This document shows positions 1 through 8,909 of a stretch of 64,000 bases of DNA, piece by piece. The DNA lies in contig NZ_FOQO01000001.1 in assembly GCF_900113765.1 (NCBI RefSeq), forward strand, positions 1 through 64,000. Direction: 5' to 3'. The position numbers were made by a program, and so were the translations under genes. Under the pieces are notes generated by a model. The model searched no databases, had not been told where the DNA came from, and worked only from the letters and a program-made list of their open reading frames with translations. Source of the DNA: Parapedobacter indicus. GTDB taxonomy: Bacteria; Bacteroidota; Bacteroidia; Sphingobacteriales; Sphingobacteriaceae. How positions within the stretch are numbered: the first letter of the stretch is position 1; each line of letters starts with the position of its first letter.

Positions 1-1
1 T

Positions 2-64
2 GATCCACGGATTGTACAATTTAGAAGAAACCATTACACGGACATAACGTGGGTTACTAGTTGA
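2..64 (+). CDS. possible C-terminal end of an upstream gene (partial)
   Basis: The frame beginning at base 2 is open from the window edge and closes at TGA 62-64, giving about 20 residues ending in the hydrophilic stretch HYTDITWVTS. It would converge with the minus-strand LacI gene. Twenty codons are too few to name a family and an open frame this short can occur by chance, so this is only a candidate gene end. The sequence immediately before the window would decide it. Confidence 0.3.
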   Translation, partial: DPRIVQFRRNHYTDITWVTS

Positions 65-214
65 TAGCTGAAATCCGAAAGCCGAAAGCAGATAGTTGAC
101 GGTCGGAAATCCAGTACACCGTTTGAAAAGGTTAACCAGAACGCTTTTTTAAATTTACACATCGGGTAGAGGGTGTGTTTGGCGTTTGAACGGGCAAATT
201 GGAGATGTCTTTCA

Positions 215-1240
215 CTATCTTTGTTGATGCATGCTGAATATGCTTAGTTTACAGGGAAGTTTAATCAGTTGGGGCTCATATTCTGTGCGCGGATGGTTAA
301 CCAGGTCTAAAAGTAATAAGCCTGATTTTTGCCCGATTTCGTAGGGTTGTTCTTTGAGAGAGGCAAGTGGAGGTCGTTCCAGGTACTGGATCATCGGGTT
401 CGCGCCGTAGCCGATGAGTTCGACCTTGTCGGTCTGGATGTTGAATTCGAGACGCAGGCAGTTCAATGCATCGAGCATAACCTGATCTTTAAAAGCCAGG
501 ACGGCGGTAGGTGGAGCTTCGAGTTGCATTAAGCGGCGTATCGCTTGTTGGTTGCTTTCTTGGCTGAAATCACTTTCCTGAACAAGAGATTTGTCAAAAG
601 GGATACCATGTTGAATGAGGCCGTCGCGATAGCCAAGGAAGCGGTCCCGACTGGTGGTCCAATAGGACGAAGCATTGATAAAGCCGATGCGTTGATGACC
701 GCGGGATGCAAAGTAGCTTATCGCATCGACAGCACCTGTGTATACATCGCTGCAAACGCAGTGAAGTTCTTCGTTGATGGGTTTGCGTATGAAGTAAACA
801 ACAGGGATACCCGAGTAGACAAACTCACTGATGTGCGTAGTGTCAGCAGTCTCCCGGGAGATAGCGATCACCAAACCGTCTACACGGTTACTTTGCATGG
901 TGAGCAGCAACTCTTTTTCCCGTTGGAGGCTTTCGTGGCTTTGGCCAATGAGCACATGGTAGCCATGGTCGTAAGCGAATTTCTCAAAACCCTCCACGGC
1001 GGCCACATAGAAATGGTCGAGCATATTGGGAATGACAATCCCAAGTGTGAACGATTTCTGTTGTTTGAATCGGATCGCGGTTTGATTGGGAACGTAATGA
1101 AGCTCTTTGGCCAGTTTTTTCACCCGCTCCCGGGTGACTATGCCGATATTAGGGTGGTCCCGCAGGGCTTTGGAAACGGTAGAGGGAGACAGTTTAAGTG
1201 CCGAAGCAATATCCTTGATCGTGGCTCGCTTGTGATCCAT
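215..1240 (-). CDS. LacI-family transcriptional regulator
   Basis: A 341-residue LacI/GalR-type repressor. The N-terminus carries a lambda-repressor-like helix-turn-helix (ATIKDIASALKLSPSTVSKA, residues about 6-25) and the hinge-region motif HYVPN near residue 48. A periplasmic-binding-protein-like sugar-binding core follows (LGIVIPNMLDHFY, then SRGHQRIGFI and PTAVLAFKDQ). Length is normal for the family. It is transcribed divergently from the isomerase/oxidoreductase/SusCD genes beginning at 1368, so it most likely controls glycan locus 1 in response to a mono- or oligosaccharide. This is the only one of the four SusCD loci here with a LacI regulator rather than an ECF-sigma/FecR pair. The effector sugar cannot be read from the sequence. 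Confidence 0.93.
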   Translation of the reverse strand: MDHKRATIKDIASALKLSPSTVSKALRDHPNIGIVTRERVKKLAKELHYVPNQTAIRFKQQKSFTLGIVIPNMLDHFYVAAVEGFEKFAYDHGYHVLIGQSHESLQREKELLLTMQSNRVDGLVIAISRETADTTHISEFVYSGIPVVYFIRKPINEELHCVCSDVYTGAVDAISYFASRGHQRIGFINASSYWTTSRDRFLGYRDGLIQHGIPFDKSLVQESDFSQESNQQAIRRLMQLEAPPTAVLAFKDQVMLDALNCLRLEFNIQTDKVELIGYGANPMIQYLERPPLASLKEQPYEIGQKSGLLLLDLVNHPRTEYEPQLIKLPCKLSIFSMHQQR

Positions 1241-1338
1241 TGGGCTAAGATAAGGAAAAAGCTGCTTTGCGTGGAGAAAAAGGCAAGAGGCCAGGGAAAT
1301 TCGCTTGGCGCATTGCGAAACGAGGAATAACGTTTAAC

Positions 1339-1346
1339 CAAATATA
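1339..1346 (-). promoter_or_regulatory. candidate -7 box for the LacI gene
   Basis: On the minus strand these bases read TATATTTG, an exact match to the Bacteroidota TAnnTTTG -7 element, about 100 bp before the LacI start codon. No clear TTG -33 element lies at the usual spacing. It sits inside the 127-bp divergent gap shared with the gene at 1368, where a LacI operator would be expected. I see no convincing long palindrome there; TTCGC (1300-1304) and GCGAA (1315-1319) form only a 5-bp inverted repeat. Confidence 0.45.
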
Positions 1347-1367
1347 TTCAAAATAAATTCATATTAG

Positions 1368-2225
1368 ATGGAAACAAGAAGGAAGTTTGTTCAGAAAGGA
1401 TTGTTAGGAATTGCGGCGGCGGGGTTAGCCGGCCGTGCGTTCGCATCGGCACAGCCGGAGAACGAGGCGCGTACCAACTCGGCCAAGGGTTTCAAGTTTG
1501 ACCTTGCGATCGCCGGGTATAGTTTTGTTAAATTCGGACTGGATGACGCGCTGGCCATGATGAAGCGCATGGAAGTCCGTTACCTATGTATCAAGGATTT
1601 TCATTTACCGCTTACCAGTACCGATGCTGAAATTGCGGCATTCCATAAAAAGCTGGCCGATTCAGGCGTAACAGGATATGGCGTCGGACCGATTTACATG
1701 ACAAAATCCAAGGAGGAAATCGATAAGGGATTTGAATATGCAAAACGGGTAGGCGTAAAGCTGATGGTCGGTATTCCCTCACAGGATAATTTACCTTACA
1801 TCTCCGAAAAAGTTAAAGAGTATGATATTCGGTACGCCATCCATAACCACGGTCCGGAGGACAAGTTGTATCCAAATGCAACAACGGTATTTGAAGCGGT
1901 GAAAAATCTGGACGAGCGTATGGGGTTGTGTTTCGATATGGGGCATAACACGCGGGATGGCCAGGATTCCATCAAAGACCTAGAACGTTACCAACATCGG
2001 ATATTTGATATCCACTTCAAGAACGTCACGGCAGCGACAAAAGACGGTAAAACCTGCGAATTGGGACGGGGAGTGATCGATATTCCCCGATTCGTCAAGA
2101 CATTGCAGAAGATAGGTTACCAAGGGAAATGCAGCCTGGAGTTTGAGAAGGACATGACCGATCCGTTAGCTGGATTGGCCGAGTGCAAGGGATATTTTCA
2201 GGGAGTTGTTGACTCATTATCGTAA
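1368..2225 (+). CDS. exported sugar phosphate isomerase/epimerase-like TIM-barrel protein
   Basis: A 285-residue protein of the xylose-isomerase-like TIM-barrel (AP_endonuc_2) superfamily. It begins with a twin-arginine type leader (TRRKFVQK, then a hydrophobic Ala/Gly-rich segment ending AGRAFA), so it is probably exported folded to the periplasm. The rest shows the barrel pattern: DLAIAGYSF, YAIHNHGPEDK, GLCFDMGHN, DIHFKNV and CSLEFEKD, with acidic and His residues placed for metal binding. It is followed 53 bp later by a Tat-exported Gfo/Idh/MocA oxidoreductase and then SusC/SusD, suggesting periplasmic processing of the sugar taken up by this locus. Such pairs are known around 3-keto-sugar metabolism in Bacteroidota, but the reaction here is inference. 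Confidence 0.88.
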   Translation: METRRKFVQKGLLGIAAAGLAGRAFASAQPENEARTNSAKGFKFDLAIAGYSFVKFGLDDALAMMKRMEVRYLCIKDFHLPLTSTDAEIAAFHKKLADSGVTGYGVGPIYMTKSKEEIDKGFEYAKRVGVKLMVGIPSQDNLPYISEKVKEYDIRYAIHNHGPEDKLYPNATTVFEAVKNLDERMGLCFDMGHNTRDGQDSIKDLERYQHRIFDIHFKNVTAATKDGKTCELGRGVIDIPRFVKTLQKIGYQGKCSLEFEKDMTDPLAGLAECKGYFQGVVDSLS

Positions 2226-2278
2226 TAAACACTTTTTTTAGTAATTGCCTAAAAAAAGTATTTCAAAATCAATTATAA

Positions 2279-3703
2279 ATGGACAAAAATTCATATTCAA
2301 GGCGAATATTTATCAAACAGGCGATGCTGGCTTCGGCGGTGGCAGCCGTTTCCCCCGGTTTATTATCCGCCCGGCCCAAATTGGCGGCGGCGAATGAACG
2401 GGTTAACCTTGCTTGTATCGGGATTGGAAACCGGGGAGCACAGATCATTAATGATTTGTATAACACAGGTTTATGCAATATCGTTGCGCTTTGCGATGTG
2501 GATATGGGGGCACCCCATACCGTGGATATCTTAAAGAAATTCCCCGATGTGCCGCGGTTTCAGGACTTCCGGCAACTATTTGATAAAATGGGCAACCAGA
2601 TAGACGCCGTATCCATCGGTGTGCCTGATTTTTCGCATTTCCCCATTGCAATGCACGCCATGGGACTCGGCATACACGTGTATGTAGAGAAACCATTGAG
2701 CCGCACATTCCAGGAATCCGAACTGCTGATGAAAGCCGCTAGAAAATATAAGAAGGTGGTCACGCAGATGGGTAACCAAGGGCATTCGGAGGCAAATTAT
2801 TTCCAGTTTAAAACTTGGGTGGAAGCGGGCATCATCAAGGATGTCACCGCGATCACGGCACATATGAATTCACCGCGCCGTTGGCATGGTTGGGATCCGA
2901 ATATTAAGTCGTTTCCGCCTGCCGAGTCAATCCCGGATACATTGGATTGGGATTTGTGGCATTCCGCTGTCGCCAAGCAACACGACTATAACCACGACTA
3001 CATCAATGGCCAATGGCGTTGTTGGTATGATTTCGGGATGGGAGCCTTGGGCGACTGGGGAGCGCACATCATCGATACCGCGCATCAATTCCTGGATCTG
3101 GGACTTCCCTATGAAGTAGAATGTACAAAAGCGACGGGTCACAATGATTTCTTTTATCCGATGTCCTCAACGATTGTATTCCGTTTTCCTGAGCGTAAGC
3201 GCATGCCAGCATTGGATATCACATGGTACGATGGATTGGACAATCTACCCCCAATCCCCGAAGGATATGGTGTGTCGGGGTTGGATCCCAACATTCCGCC
3301 GCCAAGCACGGGCGACTTGGAACCGGTGAAGCTGAATCCCGGTAAAATCATTTACAGCAAAGAGCTGACGTTCAAAGGCGGATCGCACGGGAGCACACTT
3401 TCCATTATCCCGGAAGAAAAAGCGAAGGAAATGGCTTCTCGATTGCCGGAAGTACCGGAAAGCCCGTCTAACCACTTTGCCAATTTCCTGAAAGCGTGCA
3501 AAGGAGAGGAAGAGACGCGGTCGCGTTTTGAGATTTCCGGACCGCTTAGTCAGGTATTTTGCCTCGGCGTCCTATCTCAGAAACTGAAGACAAAACTGGA
3601 GTTTGACCGGAAGAAAAAAATAATTACCAACAACAAAATAGCCAATGAACTGCTGGTAGGTCCGCCGCCGCGCAAGGGGTGGGAGCAATACTACCAAGTT
3701 TAA
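2279..3703 (+). CDS. Tat-exported Gfo/Idh/MocA family oxidoreductase
   Basis: A 474-residue NAD(P)-dependent sugar oxidoreductase of the Gfo/Idh/MocA family. The N-terminus has a Tat motif (SRRIFIKQ) and a hydrophobic segment. A Rossmann fold starts near residue 43 (VNLACIGIGNRGAQI), and the family hallmark EKPLS lies near residue 139. The C-terminal domain carries WRCWYDFGMGALGDWGAHI and the long insert usual for Bacteroidota secreted members. Export with the leader fits a tightly bound cofactor, as in glucose-fructose oxidoreductase. It follows the isomerase gene in the same direction and precedes a hairpin and the SusCD pair. Likely role: oxidation or reduction of a sugar ring position during breakdown of the locus 1 glycan. 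The substrate is unknown. Confidence 0.92.
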   Translation: MDKNSYSRRIFIKQAMLASAVAAVSPGLLSARPKLAAANERVNLACIGIGNRGAQIINDLYNTGLCNIVALCDVDMGAPHTVDILKKFPDVPRFQDFRQLFDKMGNQIDAVSIGVPDFSHFPIAMHAMGLGIHVYVEKPLSRTFQESELLMKAARKYKKVVTQMGNQGHSEANYFQFKTWVEAGIIKDVTAITAHMNSPRRWHGWDPNIKSFPPAESIPDTLDWDLWHSAVAKQHDYNHDYINGQWRCWYDFGMGALGDWGAHIIDTAHQFLDLGLPYEVECTKATGHNDFFYPMSSTIVFRFPERKRMPALDITWYDGLDNLPPIPEGYGVSGLDPNIPPPSTGDLEPVKLNPGKIIYSKELTFKGGSHGSTLSIIPEEKAKEMASRLPEVPESPSNHFANFLKACKGEEETRSRFEISGPLSQVFCLGVLSQKLKTKLEFDRKKKIITNNKIANELLVGPPPRKGWEQYYQV

Positions 3704-3717
3704 CGGTAAGACCACCA

Positions 3718-3745
3718 AGGAGCCGCTGTGAAAGCGGTTCCTTTT
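3718..3745 (+). terminator. hairpin terminator between oxidoreductase and SusC
   Basis: Arms AGGAGCCGCT (3718-3727) and AGCGGTTCCT (3733-3742) pair over 10 bp with one G-U pair and a 5-base loop, followed by a short run of T (3742-3745). It lies 15 bases past the oxidoreductase stop. The T run is short, so termination may be partial, leaving SusCD expression lower than or separate from the enzyme genes. Confidence 0.55.
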
Positions 3746-3946
3746 ACCAAACACACAAACAAACACACAAACGCTCGTTACCGAAGCAAACCAAAAGGAG
3801 GTCAGTGACCTCAAAAAACCAATTTTAACCACCGAGGAGAGACCATTTCTCCAAGGTGTACCGTGTTTATAGGAATGGAACGAAACACCATCGGCTTGAT
3901 CGAAGGAGAAGTTCGTGGGATTTTATAAACTTAATTAATTTATGAT

Positions 3947-6900
3947 ATGATGAGAATAAAAAGAAGCATCTGTTTGCCACCTTTGCGAAGCAGGGTGGCG
4001 TTTGTTTTTCTGCTGGCAGGAATCCTCGTTGGATTTTCCGGCCGTGCACAGCAGGGATCAACAATCACGGGTACCGTTCGCGACTCCCTCGCGGGGCCGC
4101 TGGCTGGTGTAACGGTGATACAAAAAGGAACGTTGACACAGGTAACAACTGACTCGCTCGGCAGGTTCAGCATCTCGGTGAGTACTTCGGGCGCCACCTT
4201 GGTGTTTTCGTCGGTAGGGTATCAAAATGCGGAAATCGCGTTAACCGGTGCCCAATTGCCCCTCGAGGTTGTCCTCCAACCGGACGTCCAAAATCTGGAT
4301 GAAATCATTGTGGTGGGTTATGGCACGATGAAAAAGAGCGATTTGACGGGATCGGTGACACGCGTTGCGTTGGAAGACAAGCCGGTGCCCAATGTCAATC
4401 TTACGCAGGCATTATCCGGTGCATCTGCCGGTGTCAACATCCAACAAAACGGTTTAGCAGGTGGCGAGGCATCGCTGTCCATACGGGGAAAGACGTCGCT
4501 TTCGGCGAACGATAATCCACTCATTGTGTTGGATGGTATCATTTTCAACGGATCACTTTCTGATATCAATGTCAATGACGTTGAATACATCGACATCCTC
4601 CGTGATGCAAGCGCGGCCGCTGTATACGGATCGCGTTCTGCAAACGGTGTCATCATTATCACGACAAAGAAGGGAAAAACCGGCGCACCGCGGATCAGCT
4701 TCAATGCCAATTACGGATATCAAGGCATGACGAACAATCCGATGAAGGTGATGAATGCCGAACAATACGCGGTCCGGCTTGTGGATTACTTCTATCAGCA
4801 GGAATTGTATAACTGGTACCGGACTAACCCGACAAGCGATACCGGTAGGCCGGCTCGCCCTGACGTAACCAACAGAGAAACCGTGGCGGCCCGTCTGCGT
4901 ACCGAAGAGGAACGGCAAAATTACCTGGCGGGAAATGAGATCAACTGGGTAGACCAGGTTTTGAGAGACCGAGCGTCCATCGCGAATTACGATGCCAGCT
5001 TTTCGGGGGCATCCGAGCGGGTCAACTACTACGCGTCGGGATCCATCGCCCGGGAGGAGGGAATCCTGAAAAACGATCAGTTTGACCGATATACGTTCAA
5101 TTCGAAAGTCGATGGTAAGCTGACCGACTGGCTTTCCCTGGGGCTGAATGTGAATTATTCATACCGCGACTATTCGGGTGTGAATGCGAGCCTGGAAGAT
5201 GCCCGTGTGGCCAGTCCGCTCGCCAATAATGATCTGGCTTCGCCGGATGACTACGTAACGTTCTTGACCAATGAGGGGTATATGCCCCATCCATTGGGTC
5301 AGACGAAAGCGACCAACGAGGACATCCGGAATAATCTATTTTTCGTTGCAAATGCAAAAGTTGAAATCCCCTATGTAGCAGGTTTAACGTATGATTTCAA
5401 TTTTTCAAACACGTTCAATTACCGGAAAAACAATACATTTTGGCCGGTGTCCATTGAAAACGGAAATACCAACAACGGACGGGCGGAACGCCGTCCTGAG
5501 GAAACCCGCCAATGGATTTTCAATAACATCCTTTCCTATAACCGGACTTTCGGCGATCACGACATCAATGGCACCTTGCTTTACAGCCGGGAGAAATACT
5601 TTGGTCAATCCTATATTCTGCGTGTAGAGGGCTTTGAAAATCCGCTCCTGGGTTTCAATAATCTCAATATGGGAACGGTAGTAACGGTTGTGGAACCAGG
5701 AAGTAACGATCCGAAAAAGGCTTGGCAGGAACAGGGGGTATCTTACATGGCCCGCCTGAACTACCAGTATAAAAGGCGATACATGATCACCGGTACGGTA
5801 CGGCGAGATGGTTTTTCCGGATTTGGACCGGATTCCAAATTCGTTACGCTTCCCTCGGTATCCCTTGGCTGGGTTGTTTCGGAAGAACCTTTCTGGAAAG
5901 AAGGATCGTCGATTTATACCAAGTTGCGTCTTTCATACGGCCAAAACGGCAATCAGGGTATCGGTCGTTACAGCAGTTTTGCCCAAATGGGTACCAACTA
6001 TTATGTGTATGATGGAAATACCGCTATTTCGTTGTATCCCAATACCATCGGTAACCCATCGTTGCGATGGGAAAAGACCTCATCGGTAAACTTAGGGGTT
6101 GATTTTGGATTCTGGAATAATCGCCTTTCAGGTTCCGTCGACGGATATTTGGCCAAGACTTCCGATGTGTTGGTCAGACGCAAGCTGCCCGGTGCCGCGG
6201 GCTATCCGGACATTTGGTCGAATATCGGAGCGCTTGATAACAAAGGATTAGATATCGAGCTGACTTCTGAAAACATCCGTAATACAAACCTGAATTGGAA
6301 GACCAATGTTGTATTCTCCATCAACCGGAATAAAATCGCCAAACTGTACGGTGGCGCAAATGATTTTGATGTGGGGAACGAATGGTTTGTAGGAAAGCCG
6401 ATTTCCGCCTTGTACGACTATGAAATGCTGGGGGGATTATGGATGGAAGACGATCTGTATGCCGGACGGACATATACCGGTTGGTATCCGGGACAATATA
6501 AATACGCTGACCTGAACGGAGATAACCGCATTGATCCACAGAACGATCGGAAGATTGTCGGCTATGAAGATCCGAATTTCCGTTTCAGCGTTGGAAATAC
6601 CCTTACCTGGAAAAACCTGTCGCTCTATGTGCTGCTTAACTCCATACAGGGTGGAAACGGGTATTATCTGCGTGATAACTACACCGTTGTAAACGTCAAC
6701 AGCCGGTCGGATGATGTACTGCGTATGAATCAGTCTGCCGTACGGCCGTATTGGACGCCGGATAACGGTGTCGACAACGCTACGGGTGTATACAATTCGG
6801 CGGCTATAACAAGCCGGATTCTGGAAAGCCGCAGTTTTGTGCGGATACAAGATATATCGCTGACGTATACATTCGGTAACAACCTCTTGGCCCGTATGGG

Positions 6901-7048
6901 AAAAATCAGTAACCTACAGGTATTTCTTTCCGGAAAGAACATCTATACATGGACCAAGTGGTCGGGATGGGATCCGGAAATTGCGTCTGCAAATGCCAAC
7001 TATCCGGCGATGCGGAATGTCTCCCTCGGGTTGAGATTGACTTTATAA
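3947..7048 (+). CDS. SusC/RagA TonB-dependent outer-membrane transporter, locus 1
   Basis: A 1033-residue SusC-type transporter that imports oligosaccharides with its SusD partner using TonB energy. After a signal sequence ending near FSGRAQ comes a carboxypeptidase-regulatory-like beta domain (GTVRDSLAGPLAGVTV to about residue 110). The TonB-box region LDEIIVVGYG, the plug (PLIVLDGIIF, ILRDASAAAVYGSRSANGVI) and a long beta-barrel ending in NVSLGLRLTL follow. The N-terminal STN domain present in the other three SusC proteins of this window is absent. That fits control by the LacI regulator rather than by a sigma/FecR relay. Two ATG codons (3947, 3950) are possible starts. SusD begins 18 bp after its stop. 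Confidence 0.95.
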   Translation: MMRIKRSICLPPLRSRVAFVFLLAGILVGFSGRAQQGSTITGTVRDSLAGPLAGVTVIQKGTLTQVTTDSLGRFSISVSTSGATLVFSSVGYQNAEIALTGAQLPLEVVLQPDVQNLDEIIVVGYGTMKKSDLTGSVTRVALEDKPVPNVNLTQALSGASAGVNIQQNGLAGGEASLSIRGKTSLSANDNPLIVLDGIIFNGSLSDINVNDVEYIDILRDASAAAVYGSRSANGVIIITTKKGKTGAPRISFNANYGYQGMTNNPMKVMNAEQYAVRLVDYFYQQELYNWYRTNPTSDTGRPARPDVTNRETVAARLRTEEERQNYLAGNEINWVDQVLRDRASIANYDASFSGASERVNYYASGSIAREEGILKNDQFDRYTFNSKVDGKLTDWLSLGLNVNYSYRDYSGVNASLEDARVASPLANNDLASPDDYVTFLTNEGYMPHPLGQTKATNEDIRNNLFFVANAKVEIPYVAGLTYDFNFSNTFNYRKNNTFWPVSIENGNTNNGRAERRPEETRQWIFNNILSYNRTFGDHDINGTLLYSREKYFGQSYILRVEGFENPLLGFNNLNMGTVVTVVEPGSNDPKKAWQEQGVSYMARLNYQYKRRYMITGTVRRDGFSGFGPDSKFVTLPSVSLGWVVSEEPFWKEGSSIYTKLRLSYGQNGNQGIGRYSSFAQMGTNYYVYDGNTAISLYPNTIGNPSLRWEKTSSVNLGVDFGFWNNRLSGSVDGYLAKTSDVLVRRKLPGAAGYPDIWSNIGALDNKGLDIELTSENIRNTNLNWKTNVVFSINRNKIAKLYGGANDFDVGNEWFVGKPISALYDYEMLGGLWMEDDLYAGRTYTGWYPGQYKYADLNGDNRIDPQNDRKIVGYEDPNFRFSVGNTLTWKNLSLYVLLNSIQGGNGYYLRDNYTVVNVNSRSDDVLRMNQSAVRPYWTPDNGVDNATGVYNSAAITSRILESRSFVRIQDISLTYTFGNNLLARMGKISNLQVFLSGKNIYTWTKWSGWDPEIASANANYPAMRNVSLGLRLTL

Positions 7049-7066
7049 TGGACAGCATACGAATAT

Positions 7067-8797
7067 ATGAAACTCATGAGAACGATGAAGATAAAATTTA
7101 TGACGAAGAGATGGGCTGTATGCCTGTTGACCTCAATAGCAGTTTTTTCTGCCTGCAATGACCTGGACTTTCTCGAAGAAGTGCCGAAGGATTTCTTGGC
7201 GCCTCAAAATGCGTATAATACCAAAGAAGGAATCAGCCAAGGGATTACCGGTCTCCATTTCCGCGTACGGAACGACTGGTATTTTGGAGAAGAACTTCAG
7301 GATGTGGGTGCCATATACAAGGGGTTGGGTACGGATATCGCTTTTCACGGTGAAGACCCCAACAGTACCCGGTTCCTTTGCAATTACGTGAATTACCTCA
7401 CACCTTCCTCCGAATACGTAAAGGAATACTGGGACCGCCCGTATAAACTAGTCCAACAGGTTAATTTGTTGGTGGAAGGTATTAACACGGCAGATGAATC
7501 GTTATTTACGCCGGAAGAAAGGAATGCCTTGATTGCCGAAGCATTGTTTTTCCGTGCGTATGCCTACCGGCATCTAGTATCTTTCTTCGGCGACGTGCCG
7601 GTGGTAACAGAAACGATCGACTTTGCAAAAACCGATTTCGTGCGGGATCCTACCACGATGGCTTATCAATTAATGGAGGAAGACCTTACTTTCGCCATCG
7701 GAAACCTTCCCAACCCGGGTTCGGAAGAGGCACCCGGCCGGATCACAAAGGGGGCAGCTTATCACTTGCTTACGGAAGTATATCTAATGCAGCACAAATA
7801 CAATGAGGCGGTACAGGCGGCTACGCATGTAATCGACGACTTCGGATACCAGCTGATGACGGAACGGTTCGGTTCCAACCCGGACGTATTTGGATCCGGC
7901 GATGCGTATTCGGATTTATTTGCCTATGGCAATCAGAATCTCAAGGAGAATAAGGAGGGCATCTGGGTCATTCAATTTGAGCCATCTACGGTGATCGGCG
8001 GTTCCAACAACCGATGGACCCGGGCTTTCGGTCCGGCATATTTCCGCATGGGAAATACACCCGATGGAAAGCCGGCTTTCCGGGGTGAATTGGTAAACGG
8101 GGCCTATACGGGCTATTCCGATTCCCTCGGCCGGGGTGTTTCCTGGATACGCCCCACAAATCTCAGCGCCTATACACTTTGGGAAGGCAATTGGAACAAC
8201 GATATCCGGAATGCGAAACATATGATCAAGCGGGATTTTTACTACGATAGCCCCGGATCGGCATATGACGGTCAGAAGATAGATTTTTCCAAATATCCTT
8301 CCTCAGCAGGCAGGGATCCCATCCGGGACACCTGTCAATACATCTATCCGTATTTTCTGAAATTTGCAGACCCAATGAACGTGCTCGATAACGAGGCCAC
8401 GTCAGGAAACGGTGCTTCGTATAAGGATTTATATGCGATGCGGCTGGCGGAGACCTACTTATTCCGTGCTGAGGCATACATCGGGCTCGGCGAATTGGAT
8501 TTGGCGAAAGCCGATATAAATAGCGTCCGCGCCCGGTCCCATGCAAAGCCCGCAGAAACTGGTGAAATTGACATCGATTACCTGCTTGATGAACGGGCAA
8601 GGGAGCTTTATGGGGAGGATTGTCGCCATTTTGTACTCCGACGTACCGGTAAACTGATTGAGCGGGTGCGCAAATACAACAACAATCCGTTGAATCCGGG
8701 ATTGAATATTCAAGACTATCATGTTTTGTGGCCGGTACCACAGGACCAGATTGACTTGAACATCGACCAACAGTGGACGCAGAACACAGGGTATTAG
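7067..8797 (+). CDS. SusD/RagB family glycan-binding lipoprotein, locus 1
   Basis: A 576-residue SusD-like surface lipoprotein that caps the SusC transporter and captures glycan. The leader ends in a lipobox (IAVFSAC, Cys about residue 29); several in-frame Met codons precede it, so the exact start is uncertain. The SusD signature is seen in the N-terminal helical part (LIAEALFFRAYAYRHLVSFFGDVPVV), the central TPR-like region (TKGAAYHLLTEVYL) and the C-terminal domain (MRLAETYLFRAEAYIGLGELDLAKADINSVRAR). It ends with WPVPQDQIDLN...WTQNTGY, the family's usual C-terminus. It is last in locus 1, with a strong terminator just downstream. Confidence 0.95.
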   Translation: MKLMRTMKIKFMTKRWAVCLLTSIAVFSACNDLDFLEEVPKDFLAPQNAYNTKEGISQGITGLHFRVRNDWYFGEELQDVGAIYKGLGTDIAFHGEDPNSTRFLCNYVNYLTPSSEYVKEYWDRPYKLVQQVNLLVEGINTADESLFTPEERNALIAEALFFRAYAYRHLVSFFGDVPVVTETIDFAKTDFVRDPTTMAYQLMEEDLTFAIGNLPNPGSEEAPGRITKGAAYHLLTEVYLMQHKYNEAVQAATHVIDDFGYQLMTERFGSNPDVFGSGDAYSDLFAYGNQNLKENKEGIWVIQFEPSTVIGGSNNRWTRAFGPAYFRMGNTPDGKPAFRGELVNGAYTGYSDSLGRGVSWIRPTNLSAYTLWEGNWNNDIRNAKHMIKRDFYYDSPGSAYDGQKIDFSKYPSSAGRDPIRDTCQYIYPYFLKFADPMNVLDNEATSGNGASYKDLYAMRLAETYLFRAEAYIGLGELDLAKADINSVRARSHAKPAETGEIDIDYLLDERARELYGEDCRHFVLRRTGKLIERVRKYNNNPLNPGLNIQDYHVLWPVPQDQIDLNIDQQWTQNTGY

Positions 8798-8824
8798 TGT
8801 AAAAGTCCGTTATACATGGTAACA

Positions 8825-8863
8825 GCGCGTATCCAATCGACCCGATTGGATGCGCGCTTTTTT
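8825..8863 (+). terminator. strong intrinsic terminator after locus 1 SusD
   Basis: The arms GCGCGTATCCAATCG (8825-8839) and CGATTGGATGCGCGC (8843-8857) form a 15-bp stem with one G-U pair and a 3-base loop, followed by six T (8858-8863). It ends the locus 1 transcript. It also shows that an in-frame ATG at 8850 cannot be the start of the next gene. Confidence 0.9.
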
Positions 8864-8909
8864 ACTTTTTATTTTTCCATTTTTACTTTTTTATCCTATC
8901 TTCACCTTC

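Noticed and set aside
75-88. CCGAAAG tandem repeat (two units)
   Set aside because: Two 7-base units are too little to call a repeat array; it may belong to a dispersed intergenic repeat but nothing here shows that.
130-137. GGTTAACC palindrome near the window start as a LacI operator
   Set aside because: It is only 8 bp, lies downstream of the LacI gene rather than in the divergent promoter region, and GGTTAACC-like sequence also occurs inside coding sequence.
545-1330. Long open frame (261 codons) on the plus strand opposite the LacI gene
   Set aside because: It is fully antisense to a well-supported LacI gene, has no recognisable domain, and its residue pattern is that of a reverse-strand shadow.
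8850-8909. Upstream in-frame ATG for the outer-membrane barrel gene
   Set aside because: The ATG lies inside the right arm of the 15-bp terminator stem, and the added residues form a second hydrophobic stretch in front of a complete signal peptide.
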